Of a DNA stretch of 64,000 nucleotides, positions 1 through 11,529 are shown piece after piece. The position numbers were made by a program, and so were the translations under genes. The stretch lies in the NCBI RefSeq assembly GCF_004379255.2, contig NC_056041.1, forward strand, positions 15,407,559 to 15,471,558. Direction: 5' to 3'. This stretch comes from Salvia splendens. Its lineage: Eukaryota; Streptophyta; Magnoliopsida; Lamiales; Lamiaceae. Position 1 is the first letter of the stretch; each line of letters begins with the position of its first letter. The notes below the pieces were generated by a model. The model saw only the letters and a list, made by a program, of their open reading frames with translations. It was not told where the DNA came from and did no database searches.

Positions 1-1128
1 TTGAGCTTCAGTTGTAAATATGAAGCTTCTGTTGTGAGTAAGAGCGAGGGAGTATAAAAATGCAAGGGAAAGAAGAGAAATAAAAATGCAAGAAGGAATG
101 GAAAAAACTTACAGACGGCAGGTTGGAGAAGAAGATAACAGATAAATAATTCTATTAATGTTATTTAATTACTGATTAGTGGGCTGGCCCATTTCTTTAT
201 ACACGTTTTTTTTAAAAAAAATTAAGTCAAAAGCAAAGACTAAAAATCTAAAATATGATTAAGAATATAAAAATATAACGACACAACCTAATCAAAATAA
301 AAATATGCATAAAAAGATACGTGACCTAAATAAAATAAGATTAAGAAGATACAATAAACTTAAAAGTTATATTAATAAGCTAAATACGAAAAAAACAGAA
401 AGATTAATAATTAAAATTACACGTTTTTTAATCATATTATATTTATGTAATAAATAATCAAATTTATATATAGTCATATTAATTAATAAGTTTATTATTT
501 TATTTAATATAATTTAATTTAATTAAAGTTATTGACAAATTGCTATGGGGCTAGTGTGTAATTGAGATATATAACTGAAAAGTATAAAAAGTAGTTAGTG
601 GAGAATATTATTTTTGGTTTGAATTTAGCGTAAATTATTGAAGTAAAATCAATTTTTAGTGTGATATTTACACTAAAATAGGTTTGAGTTTAGTGTAATG
701 GTTGGAGATGGTGTAGGGTTTTTGGAATTAGGGTTTAGGTATAATTGGACTAAACATGAAGGCTCAATTCAGTTGTTTTAAAGCCAATTTAACTTACCTA
801 ATATAAACAAGAGTGTCTTCCTCGCAATGGTTTTTCAATGATTATATGAGTTGGAGGTTTTATTGCATTGGGCTTAATTTTATATGTTAAATTTAAGGGT
901 TGGTATCGAAAAGTAACCAAAATAATTATTCAAAACATGGAATGACTTGTAATCGACAAAAGGAAATATTTGTCAATCAATTCACCAAACTCATTTTTCA
1001 CAATGTAACAAAGATAGTAGCAGTATATATAAATATAACAATTGTTAAGGGACTACATATTCACAAAACAAAAAAAAGAATATAAAATGTGTATATCCGT
1101 TGCAAAGGATATTGCAGAATTAGGCAGG
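1..1128. other. AT-rich intergenic DNA with decayed copy of the GAR1 upstream region
   Basis: No gene is supported here. Bases 1-40 nearly match bases 8080-8120, just upstream of the GAR1 start codon. Bases 700-830 resemble 8125-8245 (an AGGGTTT-rich stretch followed by a degenerate copy of the TGGGCC region), and 1040-1080 resembles 8255-8300. The simplest reading is that this is the promoter side of another minus-strand GAR1 copy lying left of the window, much diverged and interrupted by AT-rich DNA. Confidence 0.55.
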
Positions 1129-2752
1129 TTAGTTTAGATCAATGTGCAGCTTGATTGACATGTAGAGAAGAGTGAGAAGAGCACCTTGTGGAATTGGAGC
1201 ACACCTTGAACCAAACCACATTGCAACAACTACAAGAGCAACTACGCCGCTGCTCTTTTTCCCCCACACCCAACTCGCAAATGACAAGAAAATCGATAGC
1301 AAAACCCCGCCCCTTCCACCTACCATCCATGCTATCAAATACCCAAATTTATATCCCGCATCCAGATTTCGGTCCACCAGAGCCATAAAGCTACTAAATG
1401 TGAGAGATAGACGCACCCCCACTGTTTGCATCAGAAACACACACAGGAATGCTGATCGAACAACTTCAAACAAGGATTCTCTGTCCTCATCTTCATCGCC
1501 CTCCTCTTCCTCAATCTTATGTTTCTCCCAATACTTGTCCCACTGCATTTTACGCCATCTGTACAGTCTCAGCCCGTCTTCGTATTCTTGGCTGACGGAC
1601 CACTCATCCCCTAATGGCCTTCTGCTACTAGGCTGACAACGGAGAGCTCTGTCATATTCACTTCTTGTAGATTCATTGATCAGTACCTATATTAAACACA
1701 TCGGAATTCAGTGCAGCTACTATTTTCGGAGAGAACAAATGCCAACTATACGAATACATGTCTAATTGACCCTTTCTAGTTCATACTAGTGCATATTGAT
1801 ACGAAATCTTACTTCATAAGCAAGTCTGACGCTCTTGAAATCCTCATTAGCTCCGGCTTCCTTATTAACATCAGGATGATACTGCAGTCATGAACCATCA
1901 GCAAAAGATGAGCGTCAGAGGCAGGCCCTATATATTGTCATGAATCATGAGCAAAAGATGAGTCAGAGGCTGGCCCTATATAGTACAACCTCATTCTTGA
2001 TAATGGTTATGGGATAACATAGTCATAGATGCCCTTCCTGTATATTCCAGCTGATTGAGCGAAAAGGGGGAAAATAAATTTTTTTTGAGATGAGTAGTCT
2101 ACTTAAAAGCAGCAGCTGTGATTGAGGCTATTGCATAATCACCAAAGAAGCACATACAAATACATACAAACATATTAACAAAGTACTACTCAGATTTTGT
2201 AGACAAACTTACTTTCATGCTTCAATTTATACTGCCTGGTGAACAATCACGCCTCATAAAACAGGGAATCTTTTGCCGTATCGCACATACATATTGTAAT
2301 TGTACATATATTATCATCACTTACGAAAGCACAAATTCAAGTCCAATTTAGATATGAAAATGGAAAAGCAGACAGGTATTGACATTGTAGAAACGAACAA
2401 CAGAGAAGAGAATATAATCCTTGGAGGTAAAGCAAGATTGAAAAAAAGGCCTAAATCGAGCGATCAGCTAGGTTTTGATCGGGCAAGGGAAGGCGTGGAA
2501 TTCAGTAATTGCTAGTATTGGAAAATGAGATTAGGCATTTGGATGAGGAACCTTGAGAGCGAGAAGACGGTAGGCCTTCTTGATTTCAGAGGAGGAAGCG
2601 TTAGGTAAAAGGCCGAGGACGTCGTAGTGAGTGTGGTTGAGGCGGGCGGAAGCTGTGATTGGACGACGGCGACTCCATCGAACACTGAATTTGGGACGAC
2701 CGCCACCATCGAAGGAGGTAGGCCACAGCGCTGTGTAGCCGCATGCCTGCAT
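1129..2752 (-). CDS. J-domain (DnaJ-like) membrane protein, probably plastid-targeted
   Basis: Three exons (2552-2752, 1813-1881, 1129-1686) with GT/AG borders give a 275-residue protein. Residues 1-40 are basic and Ser/Arg-rich, like a plastid transit peptide. The J domain covers about 42-107, and the diagnostic HPD triad (residues 69-71) sits at the exon 1/2 junction. The C-terminal half holds an acidic stretch and three hydrophobic segments near 167-195, 203-232 and 236-270, so the protein is probably membrane-anchored with the J domain free to recruit an Hsp70. There is no Gly/Phe-rich or zinc-finger region, so it is a type III (DJC) protein. A CT-rich microsatellite lies just upstream of the start codon. 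The exact orthologue is not recognised. A short 3'-end remnant of a second copy lies at 9496-9563. Confidence 0.82.
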
Positions 2753-2758
2753 ATGAAA

Positions 2759-2777
2759 TCTCTCTCTCTCTCTCTCT
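2759..2777. repeat. CT/GA microsatellite in 5' leader of the J-domain gene
   Basis: A perfect run of CT dinucleotides lies immediately upstream of the minus-strand start codon at 2752. On the coding strand it is a GA tract, which is common in plant 5' leaders. Confidence 0.8.
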
Positions 2778-3599
2778 AATTTCTGCGGTGAGAGTGAGAG
2801 GCCGGAGTCGTTAGTGGCCGGAGTGTACAGAAACAGCCCAAGTCAAAACTAAACGGGCTTTAACTGCTAATTAAGCCTAACAATATTTATCATTTTTAGG
2901 TGACACGCAATTTTTATTTCTGCCACAACAATAATAACATCCGTCTTATTTCAGCCGCAAAACAATTACTAGTAGTATTATTTTAAAAAGTGAAAATATT
3001 GAATATATTTAAAGTTATAAAATTACAATTACTTAAATCTAAAAATTTCAAAAAATAGTAGGAGTATACAATTTCACCACTAAATTTTAAAAACAAAATC
3101 TAAAATAGGAGACATTAGCCTGGAGTCCGGACCTAGCTCAATATTTCCAGTTTGGTTTATTTTTGTTGTACACATCAACACTTCTCCCCTAAAATTTGTG
3201 AATTGTACTACGTCTATTGTCGATGATCATGTCTTCGGAAATATCGTCATCACCTCCGTCTCCTCCATCGAATACTTCTTCCCACCATCCAGTTAGATTT
3301 TAACTAGAAGGAAAATAACACAATTATAATGAAGTATCATTGATTGCTCATATCAAGGTTTGAATTTTTAGTAAATATTAACAACCTTATTAGCAATGAA
3401 CATAATTTGACAAGTTTGTAGCTGATCTCTGTAACTACTAGTATCATTACAAAATTAATTATCTTTACACAGCTTCTAAAATATATTGACGGAATGGATT
3501 ATAAACAAAAAAAGAGGTAGTGCATTACAAAACATTTCTAAAATGCTTCAGTCCTCAATACCAGCATACATCTAACGACTATATATTGCCACCGCCGAC
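2778..3599. other. Intergenic region between J-domain gene and CCT8 copy
   Basis: AT-rich DNA without a supported gene. The stretch 3195-3300 reads on the minus strand as a short acidic peptide-like segment and could be a worn exon, but no family was recognised. The region also holds the promoter side of the J-domain gene. Confidence 0.4.
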
Positions 3600-6303
3600 T
3601 TAGTCTTCATCCATTGCTCCTTGTGCAGGCGGCCTTGGGCCACCGGCTGGTTTCGCCATAATGATCTGAACAAAATTAATTTCAACATTTAACATGTCGA
3701 TACCCCACAAAAGAAGTATACCATACAGAAGGTGTATTACCTGATCCACCCGCAGGACAGTGCAGGCAGCATCTGCAGCATATTTTAGAGCAAAGAATCT
3801 GCACAAAGATACAATTAATTTCTTCCTCAAGTTTGTATAACAAGTTTGAAGAGCGGGAACGGATGCTTTGACCAAAATTACAGTTTTCACTGATGTACAT
3901 AAAGCAACGTCTCACAAACTGGCATTACTAAACGATTTGTTCTGATATGGGTTGTCACAGAAGTAAAGTTAAGACAAAACCCACAATGTTAACATTACTT
4001 TGCTCCTAGGAAAAGCAGCTTACTTGGTGATGTAGAGATCCCATATTTTCAAGGCAGACACATCCTTGCAGGCACCTTCCTCCAAATCAATGCCCACTTT
4101 GGTGTTACCAGATGCATGCTCAGCATACAAAGATGATATAATATCAATAGCATTGAGCCCAGCATTTTCAGCTAATGTCTTTGGTATCATTTCAAAACTT
4201 TCAGCAAATTTTGCTATTGCATACTGATCCAACCTGGATGGGAAAGGCTTCAAGTTAAACAACTCATTCTAAAACAAAACCACTACTGCTCTAGTTTTGT
4301 ACAATGAAGATACTTGATATTAAGCAATTGTTTATTTAATAGGTATAGCCATATACCCTGTTTCTTTCAAAGAAAATTCTTTCAGTCTTTTAGCTAATTC
4401 AATCTCAGTAGCTGCTGCTCCAGGTACTGTACGACTATCCCTGCACATGGCCTGGTGGAGAACAGCATATAAACCACGCTGAGATCTTTTGATCAACAAA
4501 ATACGAATGGATATAGAATACAAGGAATCGACAATTTTCCCAATCTTTGGTGCCAGAATAAAAGAAAAGACAACCAATTTGGAAAAACCCATATATTCGC
4601 ATGAAAAGTACCTTGTATGAATTCACACCCCTTGTATGAATTCACACCGTCATCAACCGCTCTTTCAAGATCATCCAATATGCTATCAGTGCTCCCTCGC
4701 AGCACAACAGTGGAAATAGAATTCCCCCCTTGCTCATTTTTTACAATAGTAACCTATCAGACAGTATGGATTGGAAAGTAAGTAAAGGGAACCGAGGGTG
4801 ATAAGTAAGAGTGGCACAAGAAAGTTCACATACTCTTGCCCCGCCTATCTCCTCCACTGAAACAGAATCCACATATCCAAGATCATCTGGATTTGGCTGA
4901 CTTAGCTTTAACTGCCCATATAGAAAAACAAAATCTTAGATCCACCAAAAAAAGCCTGCACAATATTCTCTTAAATCAGCAATGCTTACAAGAGCAACTG
5001 CACCAGTGGTGCGGCAAAATCGTCGAAGTTCAAATTTAGAGCTGATCTTTAACACCATGAGCCTACAAAACCATGTTATGTATATTCAGTTACACGTGGC
5101 AAGAATCCAGAAAAGGAGTGATTAAGGATTATTCATGACAATGTGTATTGTGGACAAAGCACCAGTTGACCAGAAAAAACAGTTTACTGAGAAGGATTGA
5201 AGCTTTACTTATAGCGCTCGCAAAAATGCAATGCCATTTCCCCAACAGCTGCTCCACTAACAATGACCTTTGCACCTGAATCTGCAACTGCTTTGATAAG
5301 CTCCTCAACCTTGGCTTCTTCAGTCTTTGCATAACTCTCAAGCTGTGAGGCAAATAGCCATGTGATAAATGTGCATCAACTAGTCAACTTTGAACAGAAA
5401 CAATCATGTTCTGCATACAACAAGACTTGGAGTTTGGTTCCATGAAAGTAGATGCAATCGGGAGAAATGGCTAGAAATTGTTAGTAACAAGTAACAACTG
5501 ATTCAAAACCTTATATAAGCTGACTCTTGGTTTTCACTTTCACACTCACATGGTCAATACATAGTGCAGGCAACTACTCAAGGTATATCACATGATCAAC
5601 ATGTACCAAAAACATTTTATATGACAAAAGGGCACACGTTGATCAAATTCCTCAGAAATTTGATGAGAAAGGCTTAGTTCTAGAGGGATACCTGGTCAGC
5701 GCTGTGAATAAGAACAGTTCCTTTAGTTTCAGTTGCAGTTGTATCAACACCCCCGACAAAAACAGCAACCTAACAAATGATTGCAATGGATCATTGTAAT
5801 GTGTGTGGGCTATGCAATGAAACCCAGAAAAGTCTAAACAAAGCAGACTTCTAGATAAAGCGGATACCTTGGCATTTTCCATTCTCTTAATAGTTCCCAC
5901 AGCATCACTTTTCAATACCAAACCTCTGACTACTAAAGAATTATTCAAACCTCCACCCAATAGCTTTGCAACTCTTACGTTATCCACATTGAAATTTGCA
6001 GGGTTCTTGGGACAAACTTGTATACAGGCCTTCAACAAAAAGGTTGTACGAGTGATGACGGCAAACTTGGGACAAACACTGAACATTTGTGAAGTGTGGT
6101 AACCGAATGGATGTGTGATTTAGTGAAGAAATAGAGAGAGATACCATTGGGACCGAGGGAGGTACGAGTGATGACGGCAAGCTGCTTGCAAACGTCGATG
6201 TTTTTTATGACGGCTTCGTCGAGGCCTGAGAGATTGCGATGGCCCTCTTTGAGCATGGACTTTATGCCGGTATCAATAGTTGTGTTGCCGAAACTTGCGT
6301 CCT
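3600..6303 (-). pseudogene. CCT8: Broken copy of chaperonin CCT subunit theta (TCP-1 theta)
   Basis: Exons read on the minus strand as CCT theta, a subunit of the cytosolic TRiC/CCT folding ring. They include an N-terminal exon (6145-6303) with the family's ITRTSLGPNG segment, an intermediate/apical region starting with VCPKNPANF (5868 to about 6032), and exons at 5692-5769, 5209-5342, 4990-5062, 4834-4911, about 4612-4753, 4357-4451, 4024-4233, 3741-3798 and 3600-3665, the last ending in the family tail IIMAKPAGGP. Introns are kept, so it is not a retrocopy. Two faults argue for a pseudogene. The block after GPNG, about 130 codons including the ATP-site GDG motif, is missing and replaced by about 100 bp. 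A 19-bp tandem duplication at the donor side near 4611-4650 also shifts the frame. The first exon of the family is not seen. A mis-assembled true gene is the alternative. Confidence 0.8.
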
Positions 6304-6848
6304 AATTGGGTCGAAGTCGTTGAAATGAAAGCGCATTGCATATGCACATCATCTGGAGTTAATCTTATGTTTTGTTACAGGTCTCATCACTGTTAAAATT
6401 AAACCATCCTTGTTGTAGACAATGATCTACTAAACATTTGTACTTAGAAGTAGTTAGTACATAGAATAGACGATGCTGTCCATTCCAAGCAAAATTCAAA
6501 TTACTGCATACAACACTTGATATTCAAATAACATAGAAGCATAAATAGACTTTTAATTTAAAACACACCAACAAATAAGGATCAAATACATTCAGATTAA
6601 CTTAGGATATCAAGCTTCTCATAAGCCAAAGCTTTTGCATAGAAGTGCACTTGTAATATGAGAAAACAGAATTGGAAGAGGGAATCAAAGCACAAGTTAT
6701 AATATAAAGCAGAGATTCGCTTAGAGTACAAAACCAGGATATTAATGAAACCACCCTATTCCTTTCCACAAAGATTACACCCCATAACCAAACAATAAGC
6801 CATGACATGCTTGTTAACTGATAGGGGAAGCATGAAGAGCCATGACAT
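6304..6848. other. Intergenic region with a short dispersed repeat
   Basis: No gene is seen. Bases 6411-6465 resemble 20440-20495, inside an intron of the APS kinase gene: both carry TTGTAGACAA, an ATCTACTA block and a GTAGTT-GTACAT block in the same order. This suggests an uncharacterised dispersed repeat. The left part may be the lost 5' end of the CCT8 copy, and the right part is the GAR1 3' UTR. Confidence 0.4.
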
Positions 6849-8059
6849 CTAATATCTTCCTCTGCCCCTGAAACTACCGCCGCCGCGACTACCACCCCTA
6901 AATCCACCACCTCTACCACCTCGAGGAGCACCCCTTCCACGGAATCCTCCTCCACCACCTCTTCCTCCTCTTCCACCACCTCTTCCTCCACCACGTCCAC
7001 CTCTAGCAGATTGCCCTTGTCCCCTGAAATAGAAAAATTCAACACAAAACTCAATCTAACAAACACTTTGCTAACATTATCAAATCAGAATAGTTCTACT
7101 TGCAACAATTTTCAGATATTAAGACAGTAGATATCTGTGATGCAAACTAATGAACAAGACTTTGACTGTGTCCTGGATCAGCAGCTAACATTATCAAATC
7201 AGAATAGTTCTACTTGCAACAATTTTCAGATATTAAGACAGTAGATATCTGTGATGCAAACTAATGAACAAGACTTTGACTGTGTCATGTATCAGCAGCT
7301 AACATTAATGTTCATGATAATGAGCCTAAACACTATATATGAAATGGAAAGACTTCATTTTCATTTCAGTTAAGATATATTCAAAACAGTGGGCAAAACC
7401 ATTCCAAATTCCAAGCAAAAAACACTACTCCATTATATGTATTGATTAAGAATAGCAAGGCAGAGTAAAATTGGGGGGAAACAACGTACTTAGGCTGGGG
7501 GAGAAATCTGGCGAGTGGCAAAAGCTTAGCTGGATCAATGTAGAATTTATCTCCGGAAGAATATGACGTCGCAACAATGCCCTCCATCATCTTAATCGAA
7601 AAGAACTACAACAACAAAGCAGCTCTTCAGTATAACAATTTAATTTAACATCCAAAGAAAAGGTAACTGCATTTGTAATCAGACTCACAGACTCATTGAT
7701 GGGACCGAAGATTTCATCGACTTTGCCAATCTGCGTCTTGTTCTCAAGGTAGATTGGGGCATTGAAGTAGGGTATTTTCTCCTGAGAAAGCTTCGTCACC
7801 GCATCGCCCTCACAAGCATTAACAAATGTCGAAACCTCTGCGCATCAAAATCACAATAAAAATCCGACCATAATCAAGCATTCATTTGAAAACTAGTGAG
7901 AGACGGACCAATGACTTCAGAAGGAGGGCCTTCGTCGCGAGGACCAAAACGGCCGCCGCCCCCTCCGAAACGGCCTCCACCTCCTCCTCGAAAGCCACGT
8001 CCGCCGCCGTCTCGGCCACCCCTAAAGCCTCCACCACCGCGTCCCCTGGGAGGCCTCAT
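6849..8059 (-). CDS. GAR1: H/ACA snoRNP subunit GAR1
   Basis: Four exons (7909-8059, 7689-7837, 7490-7605, 6849-7023) join in frame to 196 residues with GT/AG borders. The protein opens with an Arg/Gly-rich (GAR) domain (1-45) and has the conserved GAR1 core (about 50-140), with segments such as [20 protein letters not shown] and the [16 protein letters not shown] block. It ends in a second RGG-rich tail (about 140-196). GAR1 acts in the nucleolus with dyskerin, NOP10 and NHP2 in pseudouridylation of rRNA. No disabling change is seen. The upstream region carries telo-box and site II-like motifs. The gene seems to belong to an old tandem duplication with the J-domain gene. Confidence 0.93.
7071..7298. 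repeat. Two tandem copies of a 114-bp unit in GAR1 intron 3
   Basis: The unit beginning CTAACATTATC at 7071 repeats at 7185 with only a couple of differences, and a third partial start occurs at 7299. Both copies lie between exons 3 and 4, so the coding frame is untouched. The near identity suggests a recent duplication. Confidence 0.9.
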
Positions 8060-8236
8060 TTTGTTGCTGTCGTAAGTTTTTGAGCTTCAGTTGTGAATAT
8101 GAAGCTTCTGTTGTGAATATGAGGCTTGGCTTAGGGTTTTTGAATTAGGGTTTATGTAAACTGGCAGCTTCCCAACTGGACCTAACACGAAGGCCCAATG
8201 TAACTATGTTGGGCCAAAAGCCCAATTAACCTGAAA
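8060..8236 (-). promoter_or_regulatory. GAR1 promoter with telo-box and site II-like elements
   Basis: Upstream of the GAR1 start the coding strand has AAACCCTAA-type telo-box sequence (8128-8156) and several GGCCCA/TGGGCC motifs (about 8190-8232). Telo-box plus site II is the known promoter layout of plant ribosomal-protein and nucleolar genes and fits a ribosome-biogenesis gene. The similar region near 710-800 is diverged. Confidence 0.6.
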
Positions 8237-9094
8237 TAAATAGGAGTCTGCTCAAATGAAAGAACTGTTTAGGGAGTAAATATTCACAAAAAAAGAAGTA
8301 CTACTATATTTTTCCAGCGACGGAACACATGGGGACAGGCCGGCACCTGAGCCAGATTCCCCATTACATGGCCGTCCTCCGACCAGTCTCCGCCCCAATA
8401 CCCAGCGAATCCCACCGCCCGATTTTCTAAAAATGAGAATTGAATTAGGAAGGAGAGCACAAGACTTGGGCGGCCAAGTGGAGAAGAAGCCGAGAGAAAT
8501 GGTTGTCAAATGGAAAGAAGATAAATGAATGGCGAGTCGGCGAGAAGAAGAAAGATGAATAGGGGAGTGCAAAATACATGTTTTTTTATTCAGTATCTTT
8601 TCCGTTACATTGGAAAAAAGGCAAAAACATCTGACGTGTCATATGGCAGAAAAAATTGAGAAAATTATTTACCCTATTTTGATTCTCCATCTAATTGAGC
8701 TTATCAAATGACCATTTATTTTATTTTATTCACCCTAACATATATGTAGTCCAATACTTAATATATTGAAGATATTTTCGGCACGTACCTATAAGACAAA
8801 TAAGAGGAAGTACTTTATAATTTTAATTTTATCTCTAATAGATTTAATTTATTGTCAGGTATCTCTAATTTGTTTAACTTTTTTATATAAAATACTTTCA
8901 TCATAATTTGATTCTAACCTTAATAATTAAAATCAAATCACCACAAACTATTTAGTTTTTCCAAATAATGAAAACTAGCTTAGTTCCAAACATTCTTAAA
9001 TTTACTAACATATAGTGTATTTGTGAAACTTATTAAAATCGATTTGTCATTGGTTGATAGAGTATATAAAATAAAGAGTGAAAATAATTTTCTA
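8237..9094. other. AT-rich intergenic region, no gene seen
   Basis: No supported coding sequence. The left part still resembles the 860-1100 region, as expected if both are spacers of the duplicated GAR1/J-domain unit. The rest is AT-rich DNA without a clear signal. Confidence 0.4.
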
Positions 9095-9336
9095 CTCCTT
9101 CTCTTTCATATTAGTAGAGTTATTTTTTCATTTTGAGTGTTCTATAATAGTAGAGTAATTTCTTTTTTTTAGTAAAAAGTAACATAATTTTCCATTCTTA
9201 CTTTTCTCCATGTCTTACTTTATTATCTCTATTTTTTCCTCTATTATACTTTATTATCCTTTTAATTAATATACATACATTTTTCTTAATCTCTGTACCG
9301 GAACAAAATGCGTCAACTATTACGGAACGAAGAGAG
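9095..9336. mobile_element. Stowaway-like MITE
   Basis: A roughly 242-bp AT-rich segment begins CTCCTTCTCTTTCATATTAG and ends with the inverted relative of CTCTCTTCGTTCCGTAATAG. TA dinucleotides lie on both sides (9093-9094 and 9337-9338). The ends and the TA target site fit degraded Stowaway elements, which are mobilised by plant mariner transposases. Confidence 0.6.
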
Positions 9337-9495
9337 TAGTACAATTTAAGGTATGAAGATTCGTTTATAATCTAATGGTTTTTTAAATTGTAATGTTTTT
9401 ATATGTGAAATTAAATATTTTACTATTATTATAATATTTAAAATTTTCAGCCTCGACTTATTTAAATTCTTGGTTCCATGGCAAAAGAGTATTTC

Positions 9496-9563
9496 AAAAC
9501 TAGGCTAGGTTAGAATTAGATCAATGAGCACACCTTGAGCCAAACCACATTGCAACATCTATA
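9496..9563 (-). pseudogene. 3'-end remnant of a second J-domain gene copy
   Basis: About 65 bp match the 3' end of the J-domain gene. The segment around 9503-9528 corresponds to 1120-1146, and 9528-9563 corresponds to 1197-1236, with about 50 bp missing between. It lies downstream of the GAR1 promoter in the same order and orientation as copy 1, marking the end of a tandem GAR1/J-domain duplication. The remainder is lost at a transposon-like boundary. Confidence 0.7.
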
Positions 9564-10060
9564 AGGCCATTCACATCCATGTCTCAATACCGTGTCTTAA
9601 CCGTCTCATCCAACTATTCATGGACCACATGCACTTTTTACCCCATCTCTTAACTAAGAGACAACACATGCATCCCTCCATCTCTTAACCATCTCATCCT
9701 TAACTATTCATTCAATTTCATTTTTTATTTTTATTTCCAACAAATTCAATTAACATTTCATTGAAATATTAAATTAATACTAATAATTCATAAAACCATT
9801 AAAAATCACAAAAATTACAATATCCGAAAATACAAAAAATACATAATTGAAATAAGTTAATCAAAAGAATTTGGTGGCAATTTTTTAGGCTAAGGAGTTG
9901 CACGAAATTCAAATAAGTTAATCAAAAGAATCCAATAATACAAGATCAAAGTCATCACTCAATAAAATTAAAAAATATAGATCGCATATCGTAGAAAGGT
10001 AAAATAACAAAGACCAATAATAGTAAAAAAGAATTAATCAAAGTCTCAGTCACAAGGCTC
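9564..10060. other. Probable DNA-transposon-derived sequence, boundaries unclear
   Basis: The sequence opens with GGCCATTCACATCCATGTCTC directly at the broken end of the J-domain remnant and has repeated TCTTAACC blocks (9596-9690). This resembles the ends of plant non-autonomous DNA elements, but no matching opposite end was found. The rest is AT-rich with no gene. Confidence 0.3.
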
Positions 10061-10063
10061 TTA

Positions 10064-10837
10064 GAGCATCTGCATGTCTCGATGCGGGCTCGGTCTCGTC
10101 CCGGCGAGACGAGACCGCATCGAGGCACCAATGTGGATGCTCCGTCTCGTCGCGTAGCCCGGGGGAAAGGGGGTGGCGGGTTGTCTCGCCACGCGCCAGC
10201 GCCATGTGGCAAGCTCTGGCGTGCGGCGTGACGCCCACTCGCCGGCACGCGAGTGAGCGTCGTCATGCTGACACAATAAATCATTTTTGAAAAAAAATTA
10301 ATTTTCTGAAAAAAATTTAAAACTTTTAGAATTTTTAACGGTATTTTTTTTCTTTTTTTATTCTATAAATACTCCAATTAACTTCTTTCATTTTACACAC
10401 AAACACACTATCTCTCATCTTTTTTATCTTCTCATCACTATCATACCATCTCTCTTTCCTCTCCAATTCTTCTCCCAAATTTAATCCATTCATGGGTCCA
10501 TTTGAGCAAATGCGTCGAATGATGAACGAATCGCTAGAAGCAGATCGACGTAGGGAGGAGGAGGAGGAAGCCGCAGCGCCCAACTTCAGGAGGATCTAAT
10601 GAGCATATTTGGGCAAAATTTGGCAACCGTTAGACGATCACCGCATCACTTTCCATGACTATGCGGATTTCAATAAATTGTAATATTAGGATTTCTAAGC
10701 TGTCTAGATTTGTAATCTCTCTAATAAGCTCCTTTACGAGACGGGATGAGACGTCCACAAATACAATGTTGGTTTCGTTGCTGGCTCATATCGGCGAGAC
10801 GAGACTAAGCCCGCAATGAGTTGTGTTGCGGGCGCCC
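10064..10837. mobile_element. Non-autonomous PIF/Harbinger element
   Basis: A 774-bp segment is flanked by the 3-bp direct repeat TTA (10061-10063 and 10838-10840), the Harbinger-type target site. The ends are imperfect inverted repeats: the left begins GAGCATCTGCATG and the right, read inward, begins GGGCGCCCGCAAC. Further in, both share a GCGGGCT-GTCTCGTC block. A short plus-strand frame (10492-10599) starting MGPFEQMRRM follows a TATA-like leader and may be a remnant of an element-encoded protein. No transposase domain remains. Confidence 0.7.
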
Positions 10838-10840
10838 TTA

Positions 10841-11529
10841 TATTTGTAAAATTTGTATTCATAAGAGAAGACGTGAGAAGGGTCAAAATATTGACGTGAT
10901 GAGGAAAAAAAACCCATAGTTTTGTTGTCACTAGTACGATGAACTTGACGATGACCGTTACTATCTGAATGGTAAAAGTTTTATAAAATACATAACAAAA
11001 GCAACATCCACCTCCATATTGGCTTAGTTGAAAATTTGGAGACAGATTTTTTAAGGATAGAAGAGTTGTAATGCCCCAAAATTTCACAACTTAAAATTTA
11101 AAAAATGGAACTTTTTTTTATTATAATTGAAGTTCTGGAGTTATTCGAATATGATCAATTAGGGAGGAATTTGAGGGGAATCAATTTCGTATAATTCATA
11201 TGGGGTTATTCAGCACATGTGTGATTATTCATAATTAATTTAGTCAATTGTGTTTGATAAAGTAGAACTAATTAGACCTTTGTCAGAATATTTTGGAAAT
11301 TAAAAAATAAAGGAAATAAAAAAAAATGGAAATTAGAAAAGAACAAAAGGAGGTGCTTATTCAATCAGTCTCTCTCGTTAGTTTATAGAAGAAAGAGAAG
11401 AAATATCACCACCAGTCCACCGCTGTCTCACTGCTAGGAGTAGGACCGTCTCTCCCAGCCGCCACAGTCGCTTCCCTTTACCGGCCGCCACCGTCTTCTT
11501 CTTCGTGTTACTGCACTACGCGAAATCTC
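10841..11529. other. Intergenic DNA ending in a 5' UTR-like stretch
   Basis: No complete gene is seen. From about 11380 the sequence becomes rich in CCGCC/TCTTC runs, like a plant 5' leader. It is cut at 11529 by the chromovirus insertion and appears to resume at 15751. Confidence 0.35.

Noticed and set aside
1172..1636. Plus-strand frame of 154 codons opposite the J-domain gene
   Set aside because: Ser/Thr/Pro-rich shadow of the acidic and hydrophobic minus-strand coding exon.
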